Source of the DNA: Haplomitrium mnioides
Taxonomy: Eukaryota; Marchantiophyta; Haplomitriopsida; Calobryales
Assembly (NCBI GenBank): GCA_049999725.1
Contig: JBNGIS010038344.1
Span: 1-25,990, forward strand
Direction of reading: 5' to 3'
DNA: 25,990 nucleotides
The position numbers and the translations under genes were made by a program. This document shows positions 1 through 8,849 of the stretch, piece after piece; position 1 is the stretch's first letter, and each line of letters starts with the position of its first letter. Below the pieces are notes generated by a model, which ran no database searches, had not been told where the DNA came from, and saw nothing but the letters and a program-made list of their open reading frames with translations.

Positions 1-1
1 G

Positions 2-856
2 TCCACATATACCGCCAAGATTCTCCAACAATTCAATATGGACAATGCTCATCCGACGAGTACTCCAAGGGAAATGAGATCTTCGGACCCAACCAAGGAC
101 ATGTTTGGAAAGCGAAAGGAACATGAACAAACTCTAGGATTAGAAAAACCATATCTCTCGACAATAGGAGCTCTCATGTACCTTGCAAATCAGTTTAGAC
201 ATGATGTATCTTTTGCAGTGAGCATGCTTGCAAGGCACAACTCCTTGCCCACCATTCGCTACTGGAATGGACTCAAACACATTTTCAAATACCTGAAAGG
301 TACAAAAGATATGGGACTCTTCTTCCCAAAAATTGCAACGAATGATATTGTCGGTTATGTCGACGCTGGATATTTATCTGATCCTGATGCCACAAAGTCT
401 CAAACAGAATATGTCTTCTTTAAAAGAAGCACTGCTATCTCATGGAAAAGCACCAAATAGACCATTACAACTACCTCGACTAACCATGTAGAAATCATAG
501 CACTCTATGAAGCTAGTAGGGAATGCATATAGCTCTAGCAACTCATTGATCATATCAACATCAATACGGGCCAACCTTTACTTAAAATCCCTACAATAAT
601 ATACGAGGACAATCGACCATGCGTCGACCAAATTGCTCAAGGATTTATCAAGGGAGACAAGATTAAACACATTGCCCCTAAATTCTTTTACACCGATGAG
701 CAACACGGTAACAAAATAAATGTCCAACGGATAGCAAGTAAAGATAACATAGCAGATATCTTCACCAAACTACTTCCATCTACTCTGCACATTGCACATA
801 CTCAAGGGCTTGGTTTACAAAGATTGTCTAAATTACGCCAAAATAGCAAACAATGA
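2..856 (+). pseudogene. Ty1/copia retrotransposon remnant: RT tail and RNase H
   Basis: This is the 3' part of a copia polyprotein, cut by the window edge and read in one frame from base 2 to a TGA at 854-856. Its start matches the end of the reverse transcriptase (YLSTIGALMYLANQ, then a W-G-L-K-H-I-F-K-Y-L-K-G-T motif). RNase H follows, with recognisable but altered blocks: YVDAGYLSDPD, NHVEIIALYEASRECI, YEDNRPC, KIKHIAPKFF and DNIADIFTKLL. In an intact element these domains copy the genomic RNA and remove the RNA strand. The frame carries three internal stops, all TAG (458, 530, 536), so the copy is dead. The start chosen is the window edge, because homology begins before the first ATG at 38. 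The family assignment is confident; the specific lineage is not. Confidence 0.9.
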
Positions 857-1279
857 TTGCTTATATTTTCTCTCAATCATTTATTTTGAAAAATATCTAA
901 TCTATTTGAAATGTCATACACGTAATGACAAGCAAAGATTATTTCAGAAGCTGACATCACTTCTCAGCTTTAAGGCTGACATCATTTTTCAGATAGATCT
1001 CCAAAATACGATTGCGAAAGACGCAACAACACCGCGCAACAACACTACATATTAGCTTTACTTTCAAAGTAACAAATTTTGACATTTTTTGTTACTTACA
1101 CACACACATACTCCACACACTATCATCATATTTTTTATTATTACCTATCAAATTATGTGGTGGCACTCTTTCCCTCGAAAGAAAGCGGGAGGGTTTTAAT
1201 GAGACTACACATAGAATAGGATTTGGACTTACATAGCATATAGTCTTAAAAGTGGTTGATTATTAGAGGATGAATCAAC
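857..1279 (+). mobile_element. Copia 3' end, probably LTR remnant plus short host flank
   Basis: This is non-coding sequence directly after the copia RNase H. The stretch at about 1165-1205 (CACTCTTTCCCTC ... GGGTTTTAATGAGAC) resembles the conserved block near the end of many plant copia LTRs, where ACTCTTTTTCCC is followed by GGTTTTTAATGAGGC. I could not define either LTR border or a polypurine tract, and no second LTR is in the window. The last ~70 bases may already be host DNA in which the neighbouring solo LTR inserted. Confidence 0.5.
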
Positions 1280-1284
1280 CAAAG
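1280..1284. repeat. Target-site duplication CAAAG, left copy
   Basis: The five bases CAAAG lie immediately before the TGTCAG start of the LTR and recur immediately after its TGACA end (4870-4874). A 5-bp duplication is typical of LTR-retrotransposon integration and fixes both borders of this insertion. Confidence 0.9.
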
Positions 1285-2054
1285 TGTCAGCCAGTGCTTT
1301 GGAGCATTCAAGCGGAATTCACGAAATCAGAAGCACCATTGGCCATATGTTCCTTTTGCGAGTGTGAAGGCCTCTCAAGAATAGCTGATAAGAGTAGGGC
1401 GCATGAGTCTTGGGAGGGAAACAGGATCATGGCGGAGGAGAGGAGGAAGGAGAGCAGTGATTGCCAGCCAAGGGAGGGGCCCCATTTTGAAATTCAAAGT
1501 AGGCCAGCGAGAATCCGTGGGCCTAAGGAGGATGCGGGGATCGGAGCATGGGGAGAAGGAACAGAGCAGCCACCCATAGCAAGGCGATCGCAAGAGGAAG
1601 AAGAAGGGATCAACAACAAGGAAGCCCAAAGACACTCCAAAGAAAAGCAGATCGCGGGGGTCCTGCAGCGGCTACAAATCGGGAAGCAAGCATCAGGAGC
1701 TGACAAGAGGAGGTGAGATCGTCACGAGGGCGAGCAAGGCCAAGGAAGAGGTACGCCTTGATCCCGCAAGCAAGAGCGAGCCTTGCAGAAGCCGATCGAA
1801 CGCTCCATTCGAGTCGGTAAGTCCTTGCAGAAGAGTGGAGTCCCCGAAAGGTCCCGCGAGATTCCACGGAAACGTGGCGTCTCCAAAGCCTTCGCGGGAT
1901 TCCGCAGACAATGTGGCGGCACCAAGAGGCCCGCGGATCTACGGACAAGTGCCTCCCTAAGTGGGGAGCTCACTTAACCAGGTTCCGATCCGTCTTACAA
2001 TGTGGGACGCCCCTATTAAGAGGGATCCGCGAGAAACCCAACAAGGGAGCAAGG

Positions 2055-2510
2055 AGGAGGGCCCGAAACAACGACTTATCGCGATTCTGGCCGAAGGAAA
2101 AACGAGAGAGTGTCGAAAGGGTGATGTATCAAAGATCCGAGAGGGGGAGGAGTGCAAAAGCTGAAGGGGCGTTCTAGCAAAGATTCGTCAAGAGGAAACT
2201 CGAAGAAGAGCCAAGAGGGGGACTGATCACTGATATGACCGAATAAGAGCGAGTGAAGACAAAAAGGTGACTTGTCGCGAACTGGTTCGAACGACGCGGA
2301 GCAATGGCGAAGCAGTGACCTAGCGCAAACCGTCCAACGGGAAGAAGGCTAAGCTAGAAGGGCAATATGACGTCTATTTGGTGTGGGGAAACGAATGGCA
2401 CGGCAAAAGGATGATATATCGGCGAATCGGCGAGCAAGATAAGAGCTGCCGGAAAACAAAGCAACGCCAATGCGACCGACAGAGGAGCTAGCGGCGCCAA
2501 AAGGGTGACT
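2055..2510 (+). repeat. ~48-bp degenerate tandem array in U3 (solo LTR)
   Basis: About nine diverged units recur every 45-50 bp, built around a core like GCCGAAAGGGTGACTTATCG followed by an ATCCGA-containing stretch. Cores can be seen near 2111, 2159, 2257, 2309, 2402 and 2490. The same array sits at the same place in the other long LTRs, so it belongs to the element and is not a local expansion. Confidence 0.65.
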
Positions 2511-2739
2511 CTTCACTACTTCGGCATCTAGAAAGGTAAAAGTTTGACGGGGTGCAGCAAGCGTCCGAAAGTTTGAAAAGGTGAACGGTCTGAAAGGGCC
2601 TAGTAGCTCTTAAAGCAAGATTTCCAAAGTGTTCACGAAGATAACCTCGGGTGCGCGCGGAGTTCTTACTTCGAAGGTACGTCGAAACAGCGACATCGAC
2701 ATAGTTCTTATTTGGTGAGCAGGTGAAGTCCGCGGCGGT

Positions 2740-3190
2740 TCTACGGATGACGTGGCGAGCGCAGAGAGTCCGCGGGAGGCTTCGGAAACGTGGCACGCTG
2801 AGGAGCTTGGATGTGTTTCCGAAGGTCAACTTCGAAAGAAGGGTCAGCGCGACGGTCCGCCTACCTTTTGCGGGGCGGCGTCGGACGGCGCCTTTTGGAT
2901 GATGTGGCACCTTGGAAAGCACACAAGGTTTCTGTGGGTCAACATCGGAAGGAGGTTAGCACGACGGTCCGCCTACCCCTTTGCGGGGCGGTGTTGGACG
3001 GTGGTCTTCGGAGGACGTGGCGACTCTAGGGACCCCGAGGCAATTCACGAGAAACACGGGGCTAGGAGAGGAGTTCACCTGACCTTGGGCAAAGTGCGGG
3101 TCAACTACGGAGGGAGCGGTTAGTGCGACGGTCAGCCTACCCCCTTGCGGGGCGGCGTCGGACGGTGGTGCAGTGGACGACGTGGCGCGA
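2740..3190 (+). repeat. Three GC-hairpin / ACGTGGC modules in U3 (solo LTR)
   Basis: Three repeats carry a GC-rich inverted repeat of the form CTACCCCTTTGCGGGGCGGC (near 2857-2882, 2969-2993 and 3134-3157). The CCCC and GGGG arms close a 5-base loop, and an outer CGCC/GGCG stem extends it. Each is followed 20-35 bp later by a (G)ATGACGTGGC-like site. Perfect ACGTGGC cores in this LTR start at 1872, 2750, 2788, 3014 and 3180. ACGTGGC is the core of plant ABRE/G-box-type bZIP sites; use by the element is inferred. Confidence 0.7.
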
Positions 3191-3955
3191 GGAGAGGAAA
3201 GAAGCATTTACGGAGGGATCTAAGGAGATTCCTTGGAGTTGGTTCCGTGGGGCACTACGGAACTCGGTTCCGATAGCCTCTTCGGACCTGGTTTTGCGGG
3301 AATCTGCAGAATCTCTCCCTGCAAGATTCCTCGGAGCTCTTTGTTCAAGTTACCGTTGACCTTGGGTTTCCCTCGACCAACTGCAGGACACGCGGCGCGA
3401 GCTACTTGTCCGTTGCAATGGGATTAACTAGCGAGCGCCATGCGTCGTCACCTCCCAGCTCCAAAGAGCTAACAGGATTAATGACCTTTCGTGGGATCGG
3501 GCTCGTGAGTTGAGCGCTCGCGAGGGGAGTATACCTTGATGACGTTCGAGTTCTTCCAGGTTGATGCACGGGCGATTGCAAGAAGCGACAACGACCGCAA
3601 GACGAGTGAATTGTGCATGGTAAGGCAGGGGTGAAGAGTTCAATGAGGATTTGTATGAAGTGAATGTACTAGCTCCAAGGGGCCAGGGGGACTCGGAGGT
3701 GGACTGGAGGGGCGTCCAGAATCCCAGAGTGAGGAGCTCTGGATGCTCGGGCGATCCAGGTGAACTCGTCCTTGCCGGTGGACCAGAGCGGAGGTGAACT
3801 GATACGTGAATCGAAGGAATTCTTGGTCTGCTGAGAACTAAGGAGGGGCTGCCAAGTGAGGAGCTTGGAGTCGGCTCGGCAAGTCCTTGTGCAAGTGCAT
3901 CAGCCTAGAGTGTTCGGAGGACACTCTGGTGTGTTTCCTTGAAGTGGAGCCGAGA

Positions 3956-3973
3956 GGGGGGGGGGGGGGGGGG
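3956..3973 (+). repeat. Poly-G tract (G18) in solo LTR
   Basis: An uninterrupted run of 18 G follows GCCGAGA. It sits at the same place as G19 in the 5' LTR of the next element, G22 in its 3' LTR, and only six bases in the inverted LTR. Confidence 0.9.
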
Positions 3974-4607
3974 CTGCGCGAGATGACCCATTGAGGCTCG
4001 AGGGTAGAGTGGGCTACCTGGAGCTGGTAAAGTTGTCTTCCAGAGGTGGAAGTCAAAGAAACTCTCTTCCTAGCCTGAGGAATTAAAAGCAGGGCTTCTC
4101 GCGAGGGAAGTTAAAAAAACTATCTAGAGAGGAGGGTGTGTGGGTTGCTGGGCTGCAGTTGTAAGGCAGCGGGACTCATAAAGGAAGTATTATCTTGTAG
4201 AAATCCAGAGGGCCTTCAAGGACTTTGTTTTCTCTTGTATATTGTTTAAATTTGTTGTCCATATTTGTGTAGTTAGATTTGTATTCTGCATCAAAGTTCT
4301 GTAGGTTCATTGGATTAGGAGATAGCCAGATCAGCTGAGCAGACCCTGGGACCACTCTGGAGGGGGAGTCAAACCCCTAGACACAACCAAGAGATCTTGG
4401 AGGTGAATGCCCTCTGTTCTTGGTCATGTAAGTAGAGATTAGGATTTAGTGCATACTTAGGATAGCTAGGCAATAGTGGTGTCAATCTTGTGGCAACCTT
4501 GAAAGGGGGAGTCTAGAATTGTTGTATTGAACATTGGTGCAGGTCACAACACCCATTTTGCCCCAAACACAAATAAGGTGGCAGGGTCTGAGTTATTGGA
4601 CCCTTGG

Positions 4608-4613
4608 AATAAA
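4608..4613 (+). promoter_or_regulatory. Conserved LTR polyadenylation signal AATAAA
   Basis: AATAAA lies in a block (CCCTTGGAATAAAGT) conserved in all four LTR copies, about 256 bp before the LTR end. This position suits an R-region poly(A) signal, leaving about 250 bp for the end of R plus U5. Confidence 0.55.
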
Positions 4614-4869
4614 GTACAGGAATTACACACGAACCAGCTGGGGGTGATGGATATGGGCCTATGGATGGTTGAATGACTAACTTGAGTAGAAGAAGAAGAG
4701 GAGTGAGAAGTGCATAAAAGTTCTGTAAGGAGAGGAAGAGTCCTTAAGGTCTGAAAGTGGTAACTGGCAAGGGGCCATCTCAGAAAAGAACTTGAAAGCC
4801 CAAAACCCGTCCTCCCCTATACTCAAAACATGGCCTGAAAAGGTTAAGGCCAGAAACAGGGGAGTGACA

Positions 4870-4874
4870 CAAAG
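4870..4874. repeat. Target-site duplication CAAAG, right copy
   Basis: This matches 1280-1284 exactly and directly follows the TGACA terminus. Confidence 0.9.
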
Positions 4875-4944
4875 GTGAGTGTTATAGGGACATATATATA
4901 CCCTATGTAAGTAGTCATTTATCATTCATTCTACTCATTCATCT
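4875..4944. other. Residual host DNA between two insertions
   Basis: About 70 bp of AT-rich sequence without homology to the LTRs lies between the solo LTR and the next element. The pre-insertion locus would join the copia flank, this stretch and the sequence after 18727. Confidence 0.75.
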
Positions 4945-4949
4945 TAGAG
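4945..4949. repeat. Target-site duplication TAGAG, left copy
   Basis: TAGAG immediately precedes the TGTCAG start at 4950 and recurs at 18723-18727, immediately after the TGACA end. Confidence 0.9.
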
Positions 4950-5769
4950 TGTCAGGCAGTGAATTGGGGCAATAAGGCAAAATTCAAGAAATCGGAAGCA
5001 CCATTGGCACAATGTCCTCTTTGCAAGTGTAAAGGCACCTTGGGAGCAGCGGATTGATCTCAATCAGCTAGTAAGAGCAGGGCGCATGAATCCTTGGAGG
5101 AAAACGGGATCATGGTGGAAGAGAGAGAAGGAGGCAGTGATCGCTAGCCAGGGGAGGGGTACCACTACAAAATCTGTATAGAGCAAGTGAGAACCCATAG
5201 GCCTCACAGGGATGCAAGGATCGAGGCCGAGTAAGAAGGAAGGGAATTCCCGCTTAAGACGAAGCGATCGCAAGAGGAGAACAGATCTACAATGTAGCAT
5301 TTTGAAGGCACTCAGAGGAGAGAGAGAGGCCTCGGACATGGCCTGCAGCCTACCACGCATTAGGAAGCAAGGATCAGGGAGGAAAGGAGGAGTCCGGATC
5401 GTTGCAAGGGCAAGCTAGGCTAGGGAAGGGGGATGCCTTGATCCCGCAAACAGGAGCGCCCTCTGCAAAGGCCGATCAACATTTTCCTTCGAATCCGCGG
5501 ATCCAACTAGAAACGTGGAGCTCCCTGAAGGCCCCACGAGATTCCATGGAAACGTGGCATCTTCGGAGCACTTTGTGGGATTCCACGGATGACGTGGCAA
5601 CTTTAGGGACCGAGGATCTTCATGAGAAGTGGCGAGGCCCACAAAGCTTAATGAGAATTTGCCTCCCTAAGTGGGGAGTCCGGTAAAGTGGGTTCCGATC
5701 AATCTTTCGACATGGGGAACCCGATTAACATGGATTCGATGAGAGTCCAACCGGGGAGCATGGGGGAAG

Positions 5770-6310
5770 ATCCGAAAAGGCGATATATCGTGAGTCCGGT
5801 CAAAGGAAAACAAAAGAGCGTCGAAGGGGTGACTTAGCGTAGATCCAAATACAAGAGGATCGAGGAAGCCGAAGGGGTGACTTAGCGCGAATCCGATCAA
5901 AGGAGAACCGATGAGTGCTGAAGAGGTGATCTATCGACGATCCGACCAAGGAAGAACCATGGAAGCCGAAGGGGTGACTTAGTGGGGATCCAACAGGAGG
6001 AAAAGCAGAGGAGAGCTGAAAGGGGGATGAATCACCGAACTGTCAGACGAAGAGCAAGTAGAGGCGAAAAGGCAACCTATCAACGATCCGATCAGACGAA
6101 GAATAGCAGTGCTGAAATGGTGATCCATCACGAACTATCCAACAGGAAGAAGAATGAGCCAGAAGGGCGATATGTCACCGATCCAATTGGGGGAGAAGAA
6201 GGATACACCGAAAAGGCAATTTATCAAAGAACTGGGGAGCCAGATGAGGTCGGCCGGAAAAACGACCTAGTGCAGATCCGACCGTTGAAGGGGCAAGCGA
6301 TGCCGAAATG
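5770..6310 (+). repeat. ~48-bp degenerate tandem array in U3 (5' LTR)
   Basis: About 11-12 units have cores at roughly 5772, 5820, 5868, 5918, 5965, 6014, 6063, 6110, 6160, 6206, 6250 and 6300 (44-50 bp apart). The clearest unit reads GCCGAAGGGGTGACTTAGCG and is followed by ATCCGATCAAAGGAGAACC. Units drift strongly but keep the GAA-pu-GG-TGA-TATC-like skeleton. Confidence 0.75.
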
Positions 6311-6534
6311 ATGATCCTTTATAGATTTGGCAAGACCAAGCAAGAAAGTTTGACGGGGTACGGCCGCGACATCCAAAAGTTTGACAGAGGGCCGAATGGT
6401 TCAAAGGGGCCTTGTAGTTCCTACATCAAGCTTTTTGAAAACTTAACGAAGGGGGTCTTGAGCGCGCGTATTGTTCTTATCTCGAAGGGATGACGAAATG
6501 GCAACATCAACACAGTTCTTACTCAGCAAGGAGG

Positions 6535-6970
6535 GGCTCTTTGGATGACGTGGCGAGCGTAGGGAGTCTGCGGAAGTTTACAGAAATGTGGACGAATGAG
6601 AAGGAAATCCACGGGTCAACCTTGGAAGAAGGTCAACTCTACCCCTTTACGGGGCGGTGTCGGACAGCGACCTTCGGATGACGTGGCGCCCTGAGAAACT
6701 CAGAGGGGATTCCATGGGACAACTTCAGAAGAAAGTCAGTCGACGGTCCGCCTACCCCTTTGCGGGGTGGCGTCGAGTGGTGCTCTTTGGATGACGTAGC
6801 GACTCCGCGAGCCTCAAGCAAGTTAGAGGACACGCGGCAACAGGTGGGAGCTCGTCGAACCTCGGACCACAAGCAAGTCAACTTCAAAAGAGGGGGCTAG
6901 CGCGATAGTCTGCCTACCCCTTTGCGGGGCGGCGTTGGACAGTGGAGCCGCGGATGACATGGCGCTCGAT
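6535..6970 (+). repeat. Three GC-hairpin / ACGTGGC modules in U3 (5' LTR)
   Basis: Hairpin cores lie near 6637-6659, 6748-6773 and 6911-6935, each preceded by a GGTCAACTTCGGAAG-like segment and followed by a GATGACGTGGC-like site. Perfect ACGTGGC sites in this LTR start at 5552, 5592, 6548 and 6681. Others have decayed by single changes (GATGACGTAGC near 6790, GATGACATGGC near 6953). Confidence 0.72.
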
Positions 6971-7738
6971 GGGTCACTTGGGATATTTGGGGGAATCTGC
7001 AGAGATTTCGTAGACTAGAATCCGCAAGGCGCTTCGGAACTATGTTCCGATGAACCCTTTGAACTTGGCTCCGCGAGAATCTGCGAAATCTCAACCCGCA
7101 AGATTCCTCAAAATCCCCGTGGAAGTTACCGTTGTACTTGGCTTTTCCCAACCAACCGACATGACATGCGGCGCGTTCTCCTTTTCCGTGGTAACGGGAA
7201 TAATGACCTCGCGAGACACACGTTGTCACCTCCCATTCCGAGCCAACGGAATTAACGACTTCTCTTCGGATCGGTCTCGAGGGATCAGCGCGCAGGGGGT
7301 ATACATCGAAGGCCTCCGATTTTGTTCAGGTTGATGCACGAGCAATCTAAGGACGCGACAGCGACCTCAAGACAGGGATTTTGCAACAAGGTAAGGCAAA
7401 AGGAAGAATTTGATGAGAAGCTGCGTGAAGCAGGTGAACTAGCTCCAGGGGGCAAGCACGGGCTCGGAGGTGGACTAGAGGGGCGCCGAGAATTGCTGAG
7501 TGAGGAGCTTTAGAGGCTCGGGTGATCCAGGTGAACTCGTCCCCGTGAGTGGACCAAAGCGAAGATGGACTGATACGTAAGCTAGAAGGGATTCTTGCCT
7601 GCTAAGAACTTGAGGGAGGTTGCCAAGTGAGGAGCTTGGAGTTGTCCCTTCATTCTTTGTGCAAGAGCATCAACCCAAAGTGTTCGGAGTACACTCTGGT
7701 GTAATTCTTCCAGTGGAGCTGAGAGAGAGGGGAGGGGA

Positions 7739-7757
7739 GGGGGGGGGGGGGGGGGGG
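7739..7757 (+). repeat. Poly-G tract (G19) in 5' LTR
   Basis: An uninterrupted run of 19 G follows GAGAGAGAGGGGAGGGGA. With the flanking short G-runs, this strand could form G-quadruplexes. Confidence 0.9.
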
Positions 7758-8415
7758 CGGGCTGCGTTAGTGCCTGCGCACTGCGGAGGAGGACCCGTTG
7801 AGATTCGAGGTGGAGTGAGTTACCTGCAGTCGGGAAGACTGTCTTCCAAAGGTGGAAGAGAAAGAAATCCTCTTCCAATCATGAGGAAGTAAATCTAAGG
7901 CTTCTAGCGATGGAAGTAGGAAACTATTTGGAGAGAAGGGTGTGTGGATAAGTTGGTTGGAAGGCAACCAGTGATTCAAAAGGGAAGTTGTGGTTGGTGG
8001 ACCAGTCCAGATGGCCTTCAAGGACTATGTTTCTCTTTGCATTACATAGTGTAAGTGTGCTTGTGCATATGTGTGTAGATAGCATTGCATTCTGCATTTG
8101 TGTTCTAGAAGTATAGTAGATTAGAAGACATTAGGACTAGTTGAGCAAACTCTTGGACAACTTTGGATGGGGGAGTCAAGTCTCTTGACACAGCTAAGTG
8201 ATCATGGGGGTGAATGCTCTCTGTTTCTAATCCTGGTAGTAGAGCTTAGGAATTAGTTCATATTAGGATAGTTAGGAAAAATAGCTGTAACAGTCTTGTG
8301 ACAACCCTTAGAGGGGGAGTCCCGACCTATTGTTTGTTTACTGGTGCATGTCACAAGCACATTTCTGCCCCAAAGCATAAATAAGGTGGCAGGGTCTGAG
8401 TCATTGGGCTCTTGG

Positions 8416-8421
8416 AATAAA
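8416..8421 (+). promoter_or_regulatory. Conserved LTR polyadenylation signal AATAAA
   Basis: AATAAA occurs in the conserved TCTTGGAATAAATTG block, 258 bp before the 5' LTR end, matching its position in the other LTR copies. Confidence 0.5.
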
Positions 8422-8687
8422 TTGAAGGAATTACATACAAAGCGCAACTAGGGGGATTATGAATGTGGACCTGGGGGTGTATGAACAACTAACTTGAGTG
8501 CAAGCTGAAGAGAGTGAGTGGTGAATATAAGGCATGTAAGGAAAGGGAGAACCCTTAAGGTCTGAAAGTGGTAACTAGCAAGGGCCATCTCAGATAAGAA
8601 CCTCAAAGCCCTTAATCTGTCCTCCCTTGCCTCCAAAGAGGTAACTGGAAAGGTTGAGGCCTGGAACAAGGGAGTGACATGAATTTT

Positions 8688-8705
8688 TGGCGTTAGAAGG
8701 AGGGC
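8688..8705 (+). promoter_or_regulatory. Putative primer-binding site
   Basis: TGGCGTTAGAAGGAGGGC begins 8 nt after the LTR end. The inverted element has TGGCGCTAGAAGGAGGGC at the same spacing. TGG would pair with a tRNA 3' CCA, and TGGCGC matches the end of plant tRNA-Asp, but the remaining bases do not fit the tRNA-Asp acceptor and T arm as I know them. The primer is therefore unidentified. Confidence 0.55.
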
Positions 8706-8849
8706 CAAAGGTTTGGAGAAATGTGAGACCAACCAAACCAGAGACACCACTCAAGTTAGCCTATAAGAAAGCCCATTCCGAGAAACAGAGCAGTTGGGGG
8801 TGAGTCGGTTGAGGAAGAGTGGTAGACAAAAGAGGCCAAGTTATCATCC

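Larger units (their letters stand above)
1285..4869 (+). mobile_element. Solo LTR of the giant-LTR gag-only family
   Basis: This 3,585-bp sequence begins TGTCAGCCAGTG, ends GGGGAGTGACA, and is flanked by CAAAG on both sides. It aligns along its whole length with the 5' LTR at 4950-8679 and with the inverted LTR at 14407-18101. It includes the ~48-bp array, three hairpin modules, a poly-G tract and a conserved AATAAA. No internal region or second LTR lies between the duplications, so it is a solo LTR left by LTR-LTR recombination. All reading frames inside it are short and are not conserved between copies, so I call no gene here. Confidence 0.93.
4950..8679 (+). mobile_element. 5' LTR of the plus-strand element (3.73 kb)
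   Basis: The LTR starts TGTCAGGCAGTGAATTGGGG and ends GGGAGTGACA, with 5-bp inverted terminal repeats TGTCA/TGACA. Its first ~185 bp differ from the 3' LTR start at 11 positions, 9 of them transitions, consistent with independent decay after insertion. It carries the ~48-bp array, the hairpin modules, a G19 tract and an AATAAA. Apparent reading frames inside it are not preserved between copies. Confidence 0.9.

Noticed and set aside
1285-4869. Many overlapping 60-150-residue frames inside the LTRs on both strands
   Set aside because: They are not preserved at equivalent positions in the other LTR copies, follow GC-rich repeats, and show no domain. They are by-products of stop-poor GC-rich sequence.
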